A DNA stretch of 37,713 nt from Clostridiales bacterium Firm_04 (GTDB taxonomy: Bacteria > Bacillota > Clostridia > Oscillospirales > Ruminococcaceae), in contig LVAJ01000035.1 in NCBI GenBank assembly GCA_001603005.1, forward strand, positions 1-37,713. Reading direction: 5' to 3'. The translations under genes were made by a program, and so were the position numbers. This document shows positions 16,388-24,660 of this stretch, in pieces. The notes under the pieces were generated by a model, which saw only the letters and a list, made by a program, of their open reading frames with translations, made no database searches and was not told the DNA's origin. The stretch's first letter is position 1, and every line of letters begins with the position of its first letter.

Positions 16388-17692
16388 TTGATCGAAATAA
16401 CCGAAATAACCGCCGGCTCTCCGGCTGACAAAGCGGGGATCCGTGCAGGTGACTGCCTGATCGCAGTCAATGACACCGTGATCCACGATGTGCTGGACTA
16501 TCGCTTCGCAATCACCGAAAAGCACCTGAATGTGCGCTTTTTCCGTGAGGGCGAGGAGAGGAGCGTCCAGATCCGCAAGCAGGAATATGAGGATACCGGC
16601 ATGGGCTTCGCAACGGCGCTCATGGACGAAAAACGTACCTGCGGCAATCACTGCATTTTCTGCTTCATCGACCAGAACCCCAAGGGCATGCGCGAAACGA
16701 TCTACTTCAAGGACGATGACGCGCGGCTCTCCTTTTTGCAGGGCAGCTATATCACCCTGACAAACCTCACCGATGAGGACGTTGACCGCATCATCAAAAT
16801 GCATATGACGGTCAATGTTTCTGTGCAGACGACCGATCCGCTGCTGCGAAACAAAATGCTCGGCAACAAAAAAGCCGGCGAATCGCTGCGGCACCTCTGG
16901 CGCATGGCGGAAGCGGGCGTTTCGATGAACTGTCAGATCGTCCTCTGCCCGACTTGGAATGACGGCGATAACCTGCACAAGACGCTCGCCGACCTCTTTT
17001 CTATGGTGCCGGCGGTCGAGAGCATTGCCGTTGTGCCCTTTGGCATGACCAAGTTCCGGCAGCATCTCTGCCCGATTCCGGCGTTTACCGTCGAGACCGC
17101 GCGCGCCGCGATCGAGCAGATCGAGGCGGTGCAGCGCTGGAGTTTGCAGGCGAACGGCTCGCGCATTGTGTATGCGTCCGATGAGCTCTATCTGCTCGCG
17201 GAGCTGCCGCTGCCGGACGATGAAGCCTATGAGGGCTATCCGCAGTATGAAAACGGCGTCGGCATGCTGCGGTATCTGATGAATGAGTTCTATGACGCGC
17301 TGGAAGATGCCGAATATGACGGAGATGCGCGCTTTCTGACAATCGCAACCGGAAGCGCCGCGGCACCGTTCCTCGACAAAATGATGCGCGATCTCGAAGT
17401 AAAATTCCCGCAGGTACACTGTCAGGTCATCACGGTGCTCAATGATTTCTATGGGCACAGCATTACTGTGGCGGGACTGCTGACCTATCAGGATCTGCTG
17501 AACCAGCTCAAAGACCGCGACCTCGGCAGTGCTGTGCTGCTGACGGAGACCTGTCTGCGGCATGACGATGTGTTCCTTGATGACAAATCCCGCGAGAATC
17601 TGGAACAGGCGCTCGGCGTGCCGGTCATAAAATGCAAGGTGGACGGCTATGTGCTGCTCGATACCGTTCTGGGGTATGCAGAGGGCATGTGA
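16388..17692 (+). CDS. DUF512 protein: PDZ plus radical-SAM-like CX3CX2C domain
   Basis: A 434-residue cytoplasmic protein. Residues 1-60 form a PDZ-like domain (ITAGSPADKAGIRAGD). CGNHCIFC (C85, C89, C92) is a CX3CX2C cluster motif of the radical-SAM type, followed by FIDQNPKGMR. The rest matches the DUF512 family of Firmicutes. The reaction is unknown. It starts at TTG: GGAGA (16376-16380) is 7 nt upstream and no better ATG exists. In many Clostridia this gene precedes der, plsY and gpsA, as here, which suggests a link to ribosome assembly or the cell envelope. No promoter was found in 16232-16387. Confidence 0.88.
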   Translation: MIEITEITAGSPADKAGIRAGDCLIAVNDTVIHDVLDYRFAITEKHLNVRFFREGEERSVQIRKQEYEDTGMGFATALMDEKRTCGNHCIFCFIDQNPKGMRETIYFKDDDARLSFLQGSYITLTNLTDEDVDRIIKMHMTVNVSVQTTDPLLRNKMLGNKKAGESLRHLWRMAEAGVSMNCQIVLCPTWNDGDNLHKTLADLFSMVPAVESIAVVPFGMTKFRQHLCPIPAFTVETARAAIEQIEAVQRWSLQANGSRIVYASDELYLLAELPLPDDEAYEGYPQYENGVGMLRYLMNEFYDALEDAEYDGDARFLTIATGSAAAPFLDKMMRDLEVKFPQVHCQVITVLNDFYGHSITVAGLLTYQDLLNQLKDRDLGSAVLLTETCLRHDDVFLDDKSRENLEQALGVPVIKCKVDGYVLLDTVLGYAEGM

Positions 17693-17718
17693 CAAAATGC
17701 CGGAAAGGATGTGCAGCG

Positions 17719-18234
17719 ATGAAATATGACAGAATGCTCGAAAAGTTGAAGAAGGAACAGAATGCGTATCGGATCGGTGTTGCATCGGCGTTCCTGATCG
17801 TGATTATTGCAATGATCAGATTTGCAGCGAAATTCGGCGGCGTTCTCCCGTGGATCGGGGTGCTGGTTCTCGTCACGGTGATGATCCTGTTTCTCCGCGG
17901 GCTCGGCAATCATGAGAAAAAGATTCTGGAGATGCGGAAAAGCATCGGGGCGCTCAATTCGGCGGATTTTATCCGTATGGTGGAGCAGTCGCAGGACTTT
18001 GAGGATCTCTACTTCGTGCACGATCAGTTCTTCCTGAATTTTTTCACTTGCTGCGCCTATCCGCGCAGTGAGATCTCCAGCGTCCGGACATATGACGACC
18101 GGAACGATGATACCGGTACGATCAGAAATTACTGCATGTACGTGTATTACAGCGGCGGCAACAGCGACCGGATCGTTTGCGATTCCATGCGCACCCGCGA
18201 CAGAATTGCGGAATTGCTGCGGGGAAAATCATAA
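17719..18234 (+). CDS. Two-pass membrane protein of unknown function
   Basis: A 171-residue protein with a basic N-terminus, two membrane segments (about 17-37 and 41-61), and a C-terminal soluble domain of about 105 residues rich in aromatic and charged residues (for example YCMYVYYSGGNSDRIVCDS). No family was recognised. The ATG follows GGAAAGGATG, 26 nt after the DUF512 stop codon, so it is probably co-transcribed. Its stop codon lies inside the first copy of a direct repeat, so the repeat has inserted or expanded right at the gene end. Confidence 0.7.
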   Translation: MKYDRMLEKLKKEQNAYRIGVASAFLIVIIAMIRFAAKFGGVLPWIGVLVLVTVMILFLRGLGNHEKKILEMRKSIGALNSADFIRMVEQSQDFEDLYFVHDQFFLNFFTCCAYPRSEISSVRTYDDRNDDTGTIRNYCMYVYYSGGNSDRIVCDSMRTRDRIAELLRGKS

Positions 18235-18440
18235 AAATATGATCTACTACTCCCATTTTTCTTTATAATGGGATTCCAAAGGGGCGGGCAGTGCCCGCAG
18301 CCGTTATAGCGCCCATGCAGTGCAGTATAAAAATGAAATCTACTACTCCCATTTTTGCTATATAATGGGATTCCAAAGGGATAGATCCCTTTGGCAGGGT
18401 TTGGGGCGGAGCCCCATTATGAATCCGTCCGCGAAGCGGA
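18231..18440. repeat. Direct repeat pair plus composite palindromic intergenic element
   Basis: Two copies of a ~53-bp sequence (18231-18283 and 18327-18380), 96 bp apart, contain CTACTACTCCCATTTTT and TATAATGGGATTCCAAAGGG. Each can fold as TCCCATT/AATGGGA. The second copy continues into CCAAAGGG/CCCTTTGG (18373-18380 with 18387-18394), GGGGC/GCCCC (18403-18407 with 18411-18415) and a TCCGC/GCGGA hairpin (about 18426-18440). The same module order recurs near 22139-22312 and 25581-25745. The first copy includes a GC-rich palindrome (18282-18299) also found at 37590-37607. Confidence 0.75.
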
Positions 18441-18480
18441 CACATCTATACACACATCTAATAAAGGAGACAGGAAAACT

Positions 18481-19818
18481 ATGGCTTTGCCGGTTGTCGC
18501 CGTGGTCGGGCGTCCGAATGTCGGAAAATCGACTCTTTTCAATAAACTCGTCGGGCAGCGGCTCTCGATCGTCGAGGATACGCCCGGCGTAACCCGCGAC
18601 CGCATCTACGCAAAGGCGGAATGGTGCGGCAAAAGCTTCATGGTCGTTGATACGGGCGGTATCGAACCGAAAACCGATGACCACATGCTCGAACAGATGC
18701 GCAGACAGGCGGAGCTTGCGATCGAACGCGCGGACGTCATCGTGCTGGTGACCGATCTGCGCTCCGGCGTGACCGCAAATGACATGGATGTTGCGAATAT
18801 GCTGCAAAAATCCGGCAAGCCGATCGTGCTGTGCGTCAACAAATGCGACAGCATCGGCGAACCGCCCCCGGAGTTCTACGAGTTCTATAACCTCGGGCTC
18901 GGCGATCCGTTTGCGGTGTCCTCGCTGCATGGCAACGGCACCGGTGATCTGCTGGACGCTGTCTGCGAACAGTTCCCGCCGGAGCAGCCGGAAGATGAGG
19001 ACAGCGAGCGCATTGCGGTCGCCGTCATCGGCAAGCCGAATGTCGGAAAGTCCAGTCTCATCAACTATCTCGCAGGCGAGGAGCGCAGCATCGTTGCCGA
19101 TGAAGCCGGTACGACGCGCGATGCGATCGACCTGCCCTATGAGAATGAGACCGGAAAATATCTGTTCATCGACACGGCGGGCATCCGCAAAAAAGCGAAG
19201 ATCTCCGACAATGTCGAGCATTACAGCGTGCTGCGCGCATTCATGGCGGTTGACCGCGCACAGGTCGCCGTCATCATCATCGACGCGACCACCGGCTTTA
19301 CCGAGCAGGACAGCAAGGTCGCGGGCTATGCGCACCAGCAGGGCAAGGGCTGCATCGTCTGCGTGAACAAGTGGGATCTCGTCGAAAAGGACGGCAAGAC
19401 CATGCAGGAATTTCAGAAGAAGCTCGAAAATGATTTCAGCTTCATGAGCTATGTGCCGTTCCTGTTTATCAGCGCAAAGACCGGTCAGCGCATTCAGAAG
19501 CTGTTCCCGCTCATTCAACAGGTCGCCGCGAACAATGCAATGCGCATTACCACGGGCAAGCTGAACGATGTGCTCGCCTATGCGACAGCACGCGTGCAGC
19601 CGCCGACCGATAAGGGCAGACGCCTGAAGATCTACTATATGACACAGGCAAGCACACAGCCGCCGACCTTCGTGTTCTTCGTCAACCGCGCGGATCTGTT
19701 CCACTTCTCGTATCAGCGCTATCTCGAAAACCAGATCCGCGAGACATTCGGGCTGGAAGGAACGCCGGTGCGGTTCATTATCCGCGAGCGCGGCAACGAC
19801 TCCGGCAGCAAGGGGTAA
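18481..19818 (+). CDS. der: Ribosome biogenesis GTPase Der (EngA)
   Basis: A 445-residue GTPase with the unique double G domain of Der, needed for 50S subunit maturation. First domain: GRPNVGKS (10-17), DTGG (57-60) and NKCD (120-123). Second domain: GKPNVGKS (184-191), then DTAG and NKWD further on. A C-terminal KH-like domain ends the protein, including FVNRADLFHFSYQRYLENQ. The start follows AAGGAGAC. The palindromic element lies directly upstream, so the promoter is either inside it or further upstream. Confidence 0.97.
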   Translation: MALPVVAVVGRPNVGKSTLFNKLVGQRLSIVEDTPGVTRDRIYAKAEWCGKSFMVVDTGGIEPKTDDHMLEQMRRQAELAIERADVIVLVTDLRSGVTANDMDVANMLQKSGKPIVLCVNKCDSIGEPPPEFYEFYNLGLGDPFAVSSLHGNGTGDLLDAVCEQFPPEQPEDEDSERIAVAVIGKPNVGKSSLINYLAGEERSIVADEAGTTRDAIDLPYENETGKYLFIDTAGIRKKAKISDNVEHYSVLRAFMAVDRAQVAVIIIDATTGFTEQDSKVAGYAHQQGKGCIVCVNKWDLVEKDGKTMQEFQKKLENDFSFMSYVPFLFISAKTGQRIQKLFPLIQQVAANNAMRITTGKLNDVLAYATARVQPPTDKGRRLKIYYMTQASTQPPTFVFFVNRADLFHFSYQRYLENQIRETFGLEGTPVRFIIRERGNDSGSKG

Positions 19819-19902
19819 CTGTGCGGCGGGATCTGCGCAAAGTATTTCACCCGCATCCGGTGCGGGACGACACAAAATCATCATTTAGGAGCAAGAGAAT
19901 CT

Positions 19903-20601
19903 ATGCAGGGAACATTACTGGGATATGCCGTCAGCATCCTGATCGCAGCGGCGATCGGCTTTCTGCTCGGCGGGCTGAGCGGCGCGATCGTGTCGGTTCG
20001 GCTGTTCAAGCATGAGGATATCCGGAAATTCGGCAGCGGAAATGCCGGTCTGACCAATGTGCTGCGATGCTTCGGCAAGGGCTGCGGCATCGTCACGCTC
20101 ATCATCGACCTCTGCAAGGGCGCCGCTGCAATGGCGCTTGCACAGGCGATCGGCAAGGCGCTCGGCTGGGCGCCGCTCGCGGAAGGCACCGGCGCTGCCC
20201 ATGATTTCCGCTGGCTCTGCTATATCGCGGCGGTCTTTGTCGTGCTGGGGCATGTGTACCCGATCTGGCACGGATTCAAGGGCGGCAAAGGCGTTCTCGT
20301 CGGCGTCAGCGTTTTCCTCGTCATCAATCCGCTCACCTTTGTCATTCTCATGGCGGTGTTCGGCATCGTGCTGTGGCGCTCGAAATATGTGTCGCTCGCA
20401 TCCTGCACCGCTTCGCTCTGCGTCATTCCCGTGACGCTGCTGCTGGAGCATTTCCAGCGCGGCACATACTGGCATATCGCAGTGCTCTATACCATTCTGA
20501 TCGCAATTGCGGCAATTCTGATCGTCTGGAGTCACCGCGAGAATATTCAGCGGCTCCGCGCAGGCAATGAACGCAAGATCGGTACGAAAAAAGCTGCGTG
20601 A
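19903..20601 (+). CDS. plsY: Glycerol-3-phosphate acyltransferase PlsY
   Basis: A 232-residue polytopic membrane enzyme that acylates glycerol-3-phosphate with acyl-phosphate, the first step of phospholipid synthesis. Family motifs are GSGNAGLTN (44-52), GHVYPIWHGFKGGKG (116-130) and HRENIQRLRAGNE near the C-terminus (about 213-225). It is slightly longer than the usual ~200 residues because of a polar insert near 90-103. TTAGGAG precedes the ATG. It lies 84 nt after der with no terminator, in the same run as gpsA, which makes its substrate. Confidence 0.95.
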   Translation: MQGTLLGYAVSILIAAAIGFLLGGLSGAIVSVRLFKHEDIRKFGSGNAGLTNVLRCFGKGCGIVTLIIDLCKGAAAMALAQAIGKALGWAPLAEGTGAAHDFRWLCYIAAVFVVLGHVYPIWHGFKGGKGVLVGVSVFLVINPLTFVILMAVFGIVLWRSKYVSLASCTASLCVIPVTLLLEHFQRGTYWHIAVLYTILIAIAAILIVWSHRENIQRLRAGNERKIGTKKAA

Positions 20602-20651
20602 TTCCATGATCCGCAGAATATGATATCTCAAACAGAACGGAGGGCTTCATC

Positions 20652-20837
20652 ATGCGAAAATATGAATTTGTCAATGTCAAGATCAGCAAGCTGGTCGGTG
20701 CAAAATCCGAGGAACACCGCAAGATCATTCATGAATATGCCGCAAAGGGCTATCGCTATGTCGGCTATATCCCGACGGAGCTTTCCGATTCCGGCAAGAT
20801 CAAGTATATGGATCTTGTGTTTGAACTCGATAAGTAA
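20652..20837 (+). CDS. DUF4177-family small protein
   Basis: A 61-residue soluble protein (MRKYEFVNVKISKLVG at the start, HEYAAKGYRYVGYIP in the middle) matching the small DUF4177 family, whose function is unknown. CGGAGGG precedes the ATG. It sits between plsY and gpsA in a run without terminators, 15 nt before the next small gene. Confidence 0.8.
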   Translation: MRKYEFVNVKISKLVGAKSEEHRKIIHEYAAKGYRYVGYIPTELSDSGKIKYMDLVFELDK

Positions 20838-20852
20838 CAGGAGAAAACGATA

Positions 20853-21032
20853 ATGGAAAAGCAGAAGAAGGAGAAATCCGGCGCTGCGGCAGGCGCTGCA
20901 AAAACCGGCATTACATTCGGCAGCGCGCTGGCAATGGTCATCAGCTATACGACATGGAAATCGGTCGGCTGGGCGATCATTCACGGCTTGCTGAGCTGGG
21001 TCTATGTCATCTATTTTGTACTTCGTTACTGA
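20853..21032 (+). CDS. 59-residue hydrophobic small protein
   Basis: A 59-codon gene with an AGGAG site 6 nt before the ATG. A lysine-rich N-terminus (MEKQKKEKSG) is followed by an Ala/Gly stretch and one or two membrane segments (about 19-31 and 37-57). It ends in YFVLRY. It lies 15 nt after the DUF4177 gene and 33 nt before gpsA, so translation within the operon is likely. No family was recognised. Confidence 0.75.
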   Translation: MEKQKKEKSGAAAGAAKTGITFGSALAMVISYTTWKSVGWAIIHGLLSWVYVIYFVLRY

Positions 21033-21065
21033 CAGAGATGATGATTGAAACAGGAGGTAACTGAC

Positions 21066-22067
21066 ATGGCAAACATTACGGTTCTCGGCGGCGGCTTCGG
21101 TACGGCGCTGGCAGTCATGCTGTATACGTCACAGCAGCAGCATCAGGTCACGCTTTGGAGCGCGATTCCGGAGGAGATCGAGGCAATGCGGCGGGACGGC
21201 GAGCAGAAGGAGAAGCTGCCGGGCGTCAGGATCCCGAACGGCATCGCCCTGACGACGGATCTTTCCGTGATCGAGGAGAGCGACCTTGTGCTGTTCGCGA
21301 TCCCCTCTGCTTTTGTGCGCGATACCTGCAAAAAGGTTGCGCCGCATCTCAAAGAGGGCACGGTGATCGTCAATGCCGGCAAGGGCATCGAGGATGAAAG
21401 CTACAAGCTGATGAGCACGGTCTTTGCAGAGGAGCTCCCGAAGGGCGCCTATGTGGTGCTGACCGGTCCCTCGCATGCAGAGGAAGTCGGCAGAGGCATC
21501 CCGACGAGCGTGGTCGCGGCGTCTGCGAACCGTATGGCGGCATATCTTGTGCAGGAGTGGTTCAGCTCCCCGACCTTCCGCGTCTACATCAATGACGATG
21601 TGACCGGCTGCGAGCTGGGCGGTGCGCTGAAAAATGTCATTGCGCTGAGCGCGGGCATCTCGGACGGGCTCGGCTTCGGCGACAACACAAAGGCGGCGCT
21701 GATGACGCGCGGTCTGCATGAGATCGAGCGGCTCGGTGCGGCACTCGGCTCGCGGACGAATACCTTCGCGGGACTGACCGGTCTGGGCGACCTGATCGTG
21801 ACCTGCACCTCGATGCATTCGAGAAACCGCCGCGCCGGTATCCTGATCGGCGAGGGCACCGCGCCTGCGGACGCCGTGGCGCAGGTCGGTACCGTTGAGG
21901 GCTACTACTGCTGCCGCGCGGCTTACGGGCTCGCAAAACGCTATGAGGTCGAAATGCCGATCACCGAGGCACTGTATCGGGTGCTCTATGAGGGTGCGGA
22001 TGTGCATGAAATGGTGCGCGGACTGATGGATCGCCCGAAGAAGCGCGAATATGAGAAGCTGACGTGA
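21066..22067 (+). CDS. gpsA: NAD(P)+-dependent glycerol-3-phosphate dehydrogenase
   Basis: A 333-residue cytoplasmic enzyme that reduces dihydroxyacetone phosphate to glycerol-3-phosphate, the substrate of PlsY upstream. Features are an N-terminal Rossmann start VLGGGFGTALA (6-16), the conserved NAGKGIE and GPSHAEEV segments, and the C-terminal GLGDLIVTCTS with HSRNRR. The glycine loop is one residue shorter than the common GxGxWGTALA form; all else looks intact. AGGAGG precedes the ATG. It is the last gene of the der-plsY-gpsA run. Confidence 0.95.
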   Translation: MANITVLGGGFGTALAVMLYTSQQQHQVTLWSAIPEEIEAMRRDGEQKEKLPGVRIPNGIALTTDLSVIEESDLVLFAIPSAFVRDTCKKVAPHLKEGTVIVNAGKGIEDESYKLMSTVFAEELPKGAYVVLTGPSHAEEVGRGIPTSVVAASANRMAAYLVQEWFSSPTFRVYINDDVTGCELGGALKNVIALSAGISDGLGFGDNTKAALMTRGLHEIERLGAALGSRTNTFAGLTGLGDLIVTCTSMHSRNRRAGILIGEGTAPADAVAQVGTVEGYYCCRAAYGLAKRYEVEMPITEALYRVLYEGADVHEMVRGLMDRPKKREYEKLT

Positions 22068-22095
22068 TCAGAGCAGGAAGCTGCGGCTTTTTTCT

Positions 22096-22346
22096 CACGT
22101 CACCGGCATCCCTTTTATAGGTATCTGCGATGCATTTGTAATGGGGACTCCGTCCCCAAGCCCCTGCCAGAGGACTTTGTCCTCTGGACTCCGCTTTTGC
22201 GCCCCGTCAGCTCCCGAAAGGACTGACGGGGTGCAAAAGTGGGATTCCCAAGGGGCGCAGTCCCTTGGGCAGGGTTTGGGACAGCGTCCCATTATAGATC
22301 CGCCGGAGGCACCCACAGAAGGGGATGCCGGTGACGTGGGCTTTTT
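22096..22346 (+). terminator. gpsA terminator with a 209-nt loop holding a palindromic element
   Basis: A perfect 17-bp stem, CACGTCACCGGCATCCC (22096-22112) with its complement at 22322-22338, is followed by GGCTTTTTT. It has the form of a Rho-independent terminator 28 nt past gpsA, but the two arms are separated by 209 nt that hold a separate 156-bp palindrome. The simplest reading is that the element inserted into the loop of an existing terminator. Confidence 0.7.
22139..22294. repeat. 156-bp composite palindromic element
   Basis: A long imperfect inverted repeat running from TAATGGG (22139-22145) to CCCATTA (22288-22294), with a core stem CCCCGTCAG/CTGACGGGG (22202-22210 with 22223-22231). 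Each arm carries its own small hairpins: GGGGAC/GTCCCC and CAGAGGAC/GTCCTCTG on the left, CCCAAGGG/CCCTTGGG and GGGAC/GTCCC on the right. The modules match the element before der and that before the NhaC gene. Open frames through it on both strands follow from the palindrome and are not genes. Confidence 0.85.
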
Positions 22347-22358
22347 TCTGTCTGCCCA

Positions 22359-22387
22359 TTGACAAACGTGCCGTTCTCTGCTATAAT
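22359..22387 (+). promoter_or_regulatory. Consensus sigma-A promoter of the cytidylate-kinase-like gene
   Basis: TTGACA (22359-22364) and TATAAT (22382-22387), with a 17-nt spacer. It lies 12 nt beyond the T-run of the gpsA terminator. Confidence 0.93.
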
Positions 22388-22392
22388 GATAG

Positions 22393-22439
22393 AAAGACTA
22401 TCTCTTTTCCATAAATTCAGCGCTGAGAGCAGTCTTTTT
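22393..22439 (+). promoter_or_regulatory. Hairpin at the 5' end of the kinase-like transcript
   Basis: AAAGACT (22393-22399) pairs with AGTCTTT (22431-22437), extended by TCTC/GAGA (22401-22404 with 22425-22428) and running into a short T-run. It begins at about the predicted transcription start. It could protect the mRNA end or act as a weak attenuator. Confidence 0.4.
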
Positions 22440-22478
22440 CCGTCATATCAAACAATATTCGGGAGAAATGAGGTTCCT

Positions 22479-23087
22479 ATGAAACCGATTCTGATTTCCA
22501 TCAGCCGCGAATACGGCAGCGGCGGCAGAGAGATCGCACAGAACATTTCTGAGCGGCTGGAGCTTCCGGTTTTTGACCGCAAGCTCATCGACCTGACTGC
22601 GGATCAATGCGGCTATTCCACAAAGTTCATTCAGGAGAACGAGGAGCGCATGACCAATTCGTTCCTGTTCAATGTTGCCGTCGGCGGTCCCTATTCGCCG
22701 TTCACCGAGACAGAGGCGCTCCCGCAGGACTATGTGTTCCTGACGCAGAGCAAGATCATCACGAAGCTTGCGAACGAGAACCCCTCGGCGGTCTTTGTCG
22801 GACGCTGCGCCGATTATATCCTGCGCGATCATCCGAGCCTGTTCAGCGTGTTCATCACCGCGGACATGGACTTCCGCGTCAAGCGCGCGATCGAATGCTA
22901 CGATGTGCCGCCGGAGAAGGCGTATACGATCGTCAGCAGGCACGATAAGCAGCGCCGCCGGCACTATAATTACTACACCGGCATGGAGTGGGGCGCAAGC
23001 TCGAACTATCACCTGATCCTCAATACCGGCAAGCTCGGCATCGCCACGGTGACCGATATCCTGATCGAACTGATCAAAAATGCTTAA
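22479..23087 (+). CDS. Cytidylate-kinase-like family protein
   Basis: A 202-residue protein of the AAA cytidylate-kinase-like family common in Clostridia. The P-loop is in the family form ISREYGSGGREIA (7-19), followed by a DRKLID-type region. VFVGRCADYIL and the Arg/His-rich SRHDKQRRRHYNYY match lid and substrate regions. The family resembles Cmk but is distinct from the essential enzyme; its real substrate is not established. The start is the ATG at 22479 with a weak GAGG site; upstream in-frame starts overlap the promoter. It is monocistronic. Confidence 0.85.
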   Translation: MKPILISISREYGSGGREIAQNISERLELPVFDRKLIDLTADQCGYSTKFIQENEERMTNSFLFNVAVGGPYSPFTETEALPQDYVFLTQSKIITKLANENPSAVFVGRCADYILRDHPSLFSVFITADMDFRVKRAIECYDVPPEKAYTIVSRHDKQRRRHYNYYTGMEWGASSNYHLILNTGKLGIATVTDILIELIKNA

Positions 23088-23121
23088 ATGATAGATTGAT
23101 TCCGCAATTCTGTTATAATGC

Positions 23122-23155
23122 AAAAACCGGCTGACAAAAAATCAGCCGGCTTTTT
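23122..23155 (+). terminator. Terminator after the cytidylate-kinase-like gene
   Basis: CCGGCTGA (23127-23134) pairs with TCAGCCGG (23142-23149), flanked by AAAAA and TTTTT runs. Confidence 0.9.
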
Positions 23156-23304
23156 GTTTAATGTGCCGGTAAAGTTGTATGATGTCATTTGAAATATTTT
23201 AAGATAGCAGCATACAACTACGGTGAAAACGCACAAAATCAAAGCATTTACTTTGTGAAAGAGGTAGAAATTCGCAATTTCTTATTGCAAGTTGTAGAAA
23301 AGTA

Positions 23305-23333
23305 TTGCTTTTTTACTCCATTTATGGTAAAAT
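23305..23333 (+). promoter_or_regulatory. sigma-A promoter of the first EamA gene
   Basis: TTGCTT (23305-23310) and TAAAAT (23328-23333) with a 17-nt spacer. The AT-rich interval 23156-23304 shows nothing else. Confidence 0.7.
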
Positions 23334-23414
23334 ATACACATTCCGATCCACTTTCGCATATCGCAATAAAATGCAGAATAAAATGTGAATAAATTCAGAA
23401 TGGAGGTTTGTGTT

Positions 23415-24437
23415 ATGGTCAGGCAATTTCGGGGAAGTATATCGCTGCTGCTGGCTGCGATCATCTGGGGTACCGCTTTCGTTGCCCAGAGCGAGGGCAT
23501 GAATTACGTCGAGCCCTTCACCTACAACGCGATCCGCACGCTGATCGGCGGGCTGATCCTGATTCCCGCCGTGATCCGTTCCGTCTGGAAGGAACGCAAA
23601 CCTCCGTTTACCATTCCCGGACCTGATTACCGCGAGTCGGTCAAGGGCGGGATCTGCTGCGGTGTCCTGCTGTTCGCGGCAAGCTCACTGCAGCAATTCG
23701 GTATTACCATGACGACCGCCGGAAAAGCCGGATTTGTCTCCGCACTCTACGTTGTGATCGTACCGCTGCTTTCGCTGTTCATGCACCGCAGGATCCCGAA
23801 GCTGATCTGGGGCTGCATCGGCGCAGCGATCGCCGGTTTCTATCTGCTTTGTGTCAGCACAGGCTTCTCGATCAACAAGGGCGATAAGCTGATGCTGATC
23901 TGTGCATTGTTCTTTGCACTGCATATCATCGCAGTCGATCATTTTTCAAAACGGTTTGCGGACGGCACCATGATGGCTTGTGTTCAGTTCTTTACCGCCG
24001 GGTTTATGATGCTCGGTTGTATGCTGAAATACGAACATCCGGTGCTGACTAATATTTTAGCGGCAAAAGACACGATCCTCTATGCAGGCATCATGTCCTG
24101 CGGCGTTGCATATTCGCTGCAGATGATGGGACAGCGCGAGACTTCCCCGACCGTCGCGACCATGCTGATGAGTCTGGAAGCGGTCATCGCGGCTGTTGCC
24201 GGCTGCCTGATCCTGCATGAGCAGCTCACGATGCGCGAAGTCATCGGCTGTGTGCTCGTGTTCGCGGCTGTTGTCGCAGCACAGATGCTCAAGACCGAGC
24301 CGGAGCAGAACAAGAAGGCAGAGTATGTTCCGAAGTATTCGTGGGAATTTGTGAAGCCGGCTGTCTCCGCGACGCTGCGCACGCCGCTGACGCAGAGCCG
24401 TTCCGAGGATCTGCATCCTTCCGGCGCGCCGCACTGA
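23415..24437 (+). CDS. EamA/DMT-family transporter, first of a tandem pair
   Basis: A 340-residue membrane protein with about ten membrane segments in two EamA repeats, the drug/metabolite transporter fold. The start contains IIWGTAFVAQSEGM and YVEPFTYNAIR; the second repeat has MSLEAVIAAVAGCLILHEQL. The substrate cannot be predicted. Compared with its neighbour it carries a polar C-terminal extension of about 40 residues ending RSEDLHPSGAPH. The start is set by TGGAGG 8 nt upstream of the ATG at 23415. It has its own promoter and terminator. Confidence 0.9.
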   Translation: MVRQFRGSISLLLAAIIWGTAFVAQSEGMNYVEPFTYNAIRTLIGGLILIPAVIRSVWKERKPPFTIPGPDYRESVKGGICCGVLLFAASSLQQFGITMTTAGKAGFVSALYVVIVPLLSLFMHRRIPKLIWGCIGAAIAGFYLLCVSTGFSINKGDKLMLICALFFALHIIAVDHFSKRFADGTMMACVQFFTAGFMMLGCMLKYEHPVLTNILAAKDTILYAGIMSCGVAYSLQMMGQRETSPTVATMLMSLEAVIAAVAGCLILHEQLTMREVIGCVLVFAAVVAAQMLKTEPEQNKKAEYVPKYSWEFVKPAVSATLRTPLTQSRSEDLHPSGAPH

Positions 24438-24470
24438 ATCCGTTTGATCTGCAAAAATTGCTGAATCTTT

Positions 24471-24506
24471 GCCGTCCGCTTGAATGAACCGAGCGGGCGG
24501 CGTTTT
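24471..24506 (+). terminator. Terminator after the first EamA gene
   Basis: GCCGTCCGCT (24471-24480) pairs with AGCGGGCGGC (24492-24501, one G-T pair), followed by GTTTT. Confidence 0.8.
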
Positions 24507-24581
24507 CTGTGATATCGCCCAAAAACGCGCGCGGCGATTTGTGTAATACGCGAAAAAAATCATGCATCTGCGAAAAATCTA

Positions 24582-24610
24582 TTGCCTTTCATTGGAGAAT
24601 ATGGTAAAAT
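24582..24610 (+). promoter_or_regulatory. sigma-A promoter of the second EamA gene
   Basis: TTGCCT (24582-24587) and TAAAAT (24605-24610), 17-nt spacer. The -10 region, TATGGTAAAATATA, is the same as that of the first EamA gene, as if the promoter were duplicated with the gene. Confidence 0.75.
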
Positions 24611-24660
24611 ATAATTAAATTTTTCTGCCCGATGCGGCAGAATCAACGGGAGCTGCATCT

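Noticed and set aside
22095..22362. Two open frames of about 73 codons on opposite strands, similar to each other
   Set aside because: They follow from the long palindrome at 22139-22294. Neither has a ribosome site or protein-like composition.
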